Assembly: GCA_012295275.1 (NCBI GenBank)
Contig: CM022667.1
Location: forward strand, 5,526,208-5,590,207
Length of the DNA: 64,000 bases
From: Chrysomallon squamiferum
Taxonomy: Eukaryota; Mollusca; Gastropoda; Neomphalida; Peltospiridae
Direction: 5' to 3'
The notes under the pieces were generated by a model that saw only the letters and a list, made by a program, of their open reading frames with translations, made no database searches and was not told the origin of the DNA. Positions 62,801 through 64,000 of this stretch are shown in pieces. The position numbers and the translations under genes are program-made. Within the stretch, counting starts at the first letter, position 1, and every line of letters starts with the position of its first letter.

Positions 62801-63726
62801 TATATGTTAGTACACTATTTGAAGAAAAGTAAACATTTTTTTAAAAACATTTCATAAAATTTTATTATAAAATATGCTTATAAATTCTACATAGAACATG
62901 GATTATTTTATTAACAAAAGTTAACATATTTAGCTTACTGAACATTAGAAAGTAATGGTGATATAATGTGATTGTACATTTTAATATTTATGAATATTGC
63001 ATTGATTATGAATTGACTAACCACCAAAACTGATACTGGATTAATTCCAGTTACCTCAATTACAGATTATATTTTATTTAGTTATGTCTGAACAAGACGT
63101 TAAAGTGTCTTACTTTATGTAATAGTTTGCATTAAGTTACATTTTAGAATCAGGCACTACATGCACTTTCTTCACTATTTATTATGTAACAACAAACCAG
63201 TTGATAAAACTAAGATTTAAATATTCTAAACTGACTAAAGTGATAAATCTTTCTGTTATGCCTAAAATATTATATATTTTTAATTTTCAACTTTTTAATT
63301 CCTGACTCAATGAAAGTGAATTTAGTTGGTTCACATGACAATGTTGTTTTGTTTTTTGTTTCTGATAAATGTTTTCAAAATTCAAATCTGACTATCCTTT
63401 AAATACTCAAAATAAACATGTATTATTAAATATAAACACTGACATACATGTAACAACGAGCTGCACACTTTGACTGACATCAGACTTGATGTTGTTTCCT
63501 GCTTCACAAGTGTAAAATCCTGTATCCAGACATCCAGCTTCATTCCAGCTGTACTCCACTGACTTGGAGTTTTTCACTTCACGTAGAATGTGTGAGTTGT
63601 TTAACAGTTTGATGTGAGATGCTGGATTACTGTCAACTTCACATCTCAGAGACACAGGAGTCAGTTCATCAACTGTTATCTTTGTAGACTTTGAGTTTAA
63701 AGTGAAATAAGTTACTGAAGTCTGAT
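51846..63726 (-). CDS. Gene B: Ig/FN3/ITIM-like receptor (5' part beyond window)
   Basis: Seven exons join in frame: 63726-63448 (Ig, equals gene A domain 4), 62164-61859 (cysteine-free Ig), 59448-59149 (fibronectin III), 54946-54803 (membrane helix), 53354-53247 (NVLYAVVNK), 52379-52291 (KHIYGNDNTAF) and 52049-51846 (RQLVYTEVEF and PTVYIQIDF). Total 1430 nt; phases match those of gene A. The tail lacks the VVYTQV and DMYAIV exons of gene A. Gene A's stop TGA is changed, so the protein runs seven codons further to a TGA at 51848-51846. The membrane exon has two acceptors three bases apart (NAGNAG). No lesion was seen, so it looks functional. The missing signal peptide and outer Ig exons should lie right of 64000; the last 270 bases here match gene A's intron 4 closely. 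Likely role as for gene A. Confidence 0.85.
53905..53975. repeat. (CA)n microsatellite, gene B intron
   Basis: CA tract interrupted by 'atcaaa' units, in the intron upstream of the 53354 tail exon. Confidence 0.9.
55200..55271. repeat. (CA)n microsatellite, gene B intron
   Basis: CA tract of about 70 bp with two AAA interruptions, upstream of the gene B membrane exon. Confidence 0.95.
55300..58430. other. Gene B intron with extra DNA relative to gene A
   Basis: Part (about 57550-57720) matches gene A near 31590-31760. About 55.98-57.4 kb has no visible match in gene A and is likely an insertion. It includes a 91-codon plus-strand frame (55988-56263) with less AT-rich texture but no family I recognise, and 'gggatgcaaatcccat' near 57696, a short palindromic phrase also present in gene A (31750). 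Confidence 0.5.
59149..59448 (-). CDS. Gene B fibronectin type III exon
   Basis: A 300-nt phase 1-1 exon with the FN3 landmarks: PPTVPSDVRTW at the start, SVSLSWTEEFNGG (B strand tryptophan), FLVQYRAD (C strand), LQPNTRYLIRVLAFNKFG (the L-x-P-x-T-x-Y signature and F strand). It sits between the last Ig and the membrane helix, a common place for FN3 domains in adhesion receptors. No counterpart was found in gene A. Confidence 0.92.
59704..59884. repeat. (CT)n ... (TA)n(GA)n hairpin-capable microsatellite
   Basis: CT tract at 59704-59761, about 57 bases of ordinary sequence, TA tract at 59819-59836, then GA tract at 59837-59884. The CT and GA tracts are reverse complements and could fold into a stem of roughly 48 bp. 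Located in the gene B intron between the FN3 and cysteine-free Ig exons, at the start of DNA not present in gene A. Confidence 0.95.
59890..61800. other. Gene B intron insertion, no gene recognised
   Basis: About 1.9 kb with no counterpart in gene A (which continues directly from the matching point near 32910 to 33000). A GC-richer patch near 60000-60130 ('gggaacgctctcacagagca') stands out. No coding similarity or repeat ends found. Confidence 0.5.
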
Positions 63727-64000
63727 CTGTAACATGTAAAAATAAAATGAAAGATTATTCTAAACAAAGTTTACCATTAAATTCCAACTAAGCTGACATG
63801 GCAAAGTAATCAACTTTTATTCATATCCTATATTAATACAGTATAACATAACAGTATGTATATTTATCACAACACTCAATTAAATAAAGAAATAAATAAA
63901 AAGCACTTAATATATTTGAAAATACAAGTTCAGTTTAGATCTCTCTTTCCCCTTCTTTGTGTGGGGGAGGGAGGGAAGGTGAAAGAAAGAATGAGTGTGT

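Overview
This window is AT-rich animal DNA. It has spliced genes with GT-AG introns, long microsatellites and decayed Ty3/gypsy and PIF/Harbinger transposons. The coding content is a family of immunoglobulin-domain membrane receptors whose tails carry ITIM-like tyrosine motifs. Receptor style, AT content and microsatellites suggest a lophotrochozoan, probably a mollusc. No species can be named from sequence alone.

Layout. (1) 0-3.5 kb: mostly non-coding, with a 95-bp tandem repeat and long CT and ATT tracts. (2) About 3.56-14.2 kb and 17.9-28.5 kb form a giant imperfect inverted repeat (arms about 10.6 kb, spacer about 3.7 kb holding a 200-N gap). Each arm carries, from outside in: the 3' end of a receptor gene, a repeated 3'-flank module, one orphan kinase-like exon, a Harbinger pseudogene, a gypsy pol relic, an unidentified repeat block, an inverted partial copy of the flank module, and a TATA-type promoter with a 5'UTR exon pointing inward. 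The spacer holds the first exons of a broken receptor gene (gene D). (3) 27.5-40.3 kb, minus strand: gene A, a full 12-exon receptor gene that I could join in frame (744 codons: signal peptide, five Ig-like domains, one membrane helix, tyrosine-rich tail). (4) 40.3-48.7 kb: mostly non-coding, with one more copy of the repeat block and an old diverged copy of the flank module. (5) 48.7-64 kb, minus strand: flank module and 3' two thirds of gene B, a paralogue of A that runs off the right edge.

Genes A, B, C (3' end only, left arm) and D (5' end only, spacer) are members of one locally duplicated family. They differ by whole-exon gain or loss. B has a fibronectin III exon that A lacks. A has two tyrosine-motif exons that B lacks. 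C has lost another tail exon. D is frameshifted. By analogy with CD22/Siglec/CEACAM-type receptors, the products would bind ligands at the cell surface and signal by recruiting SH2-domain proteins. No ligand can be read from the sequence. All coordinates of splice sites were read by eye from consensus and phase; no alignment or expression data were available.
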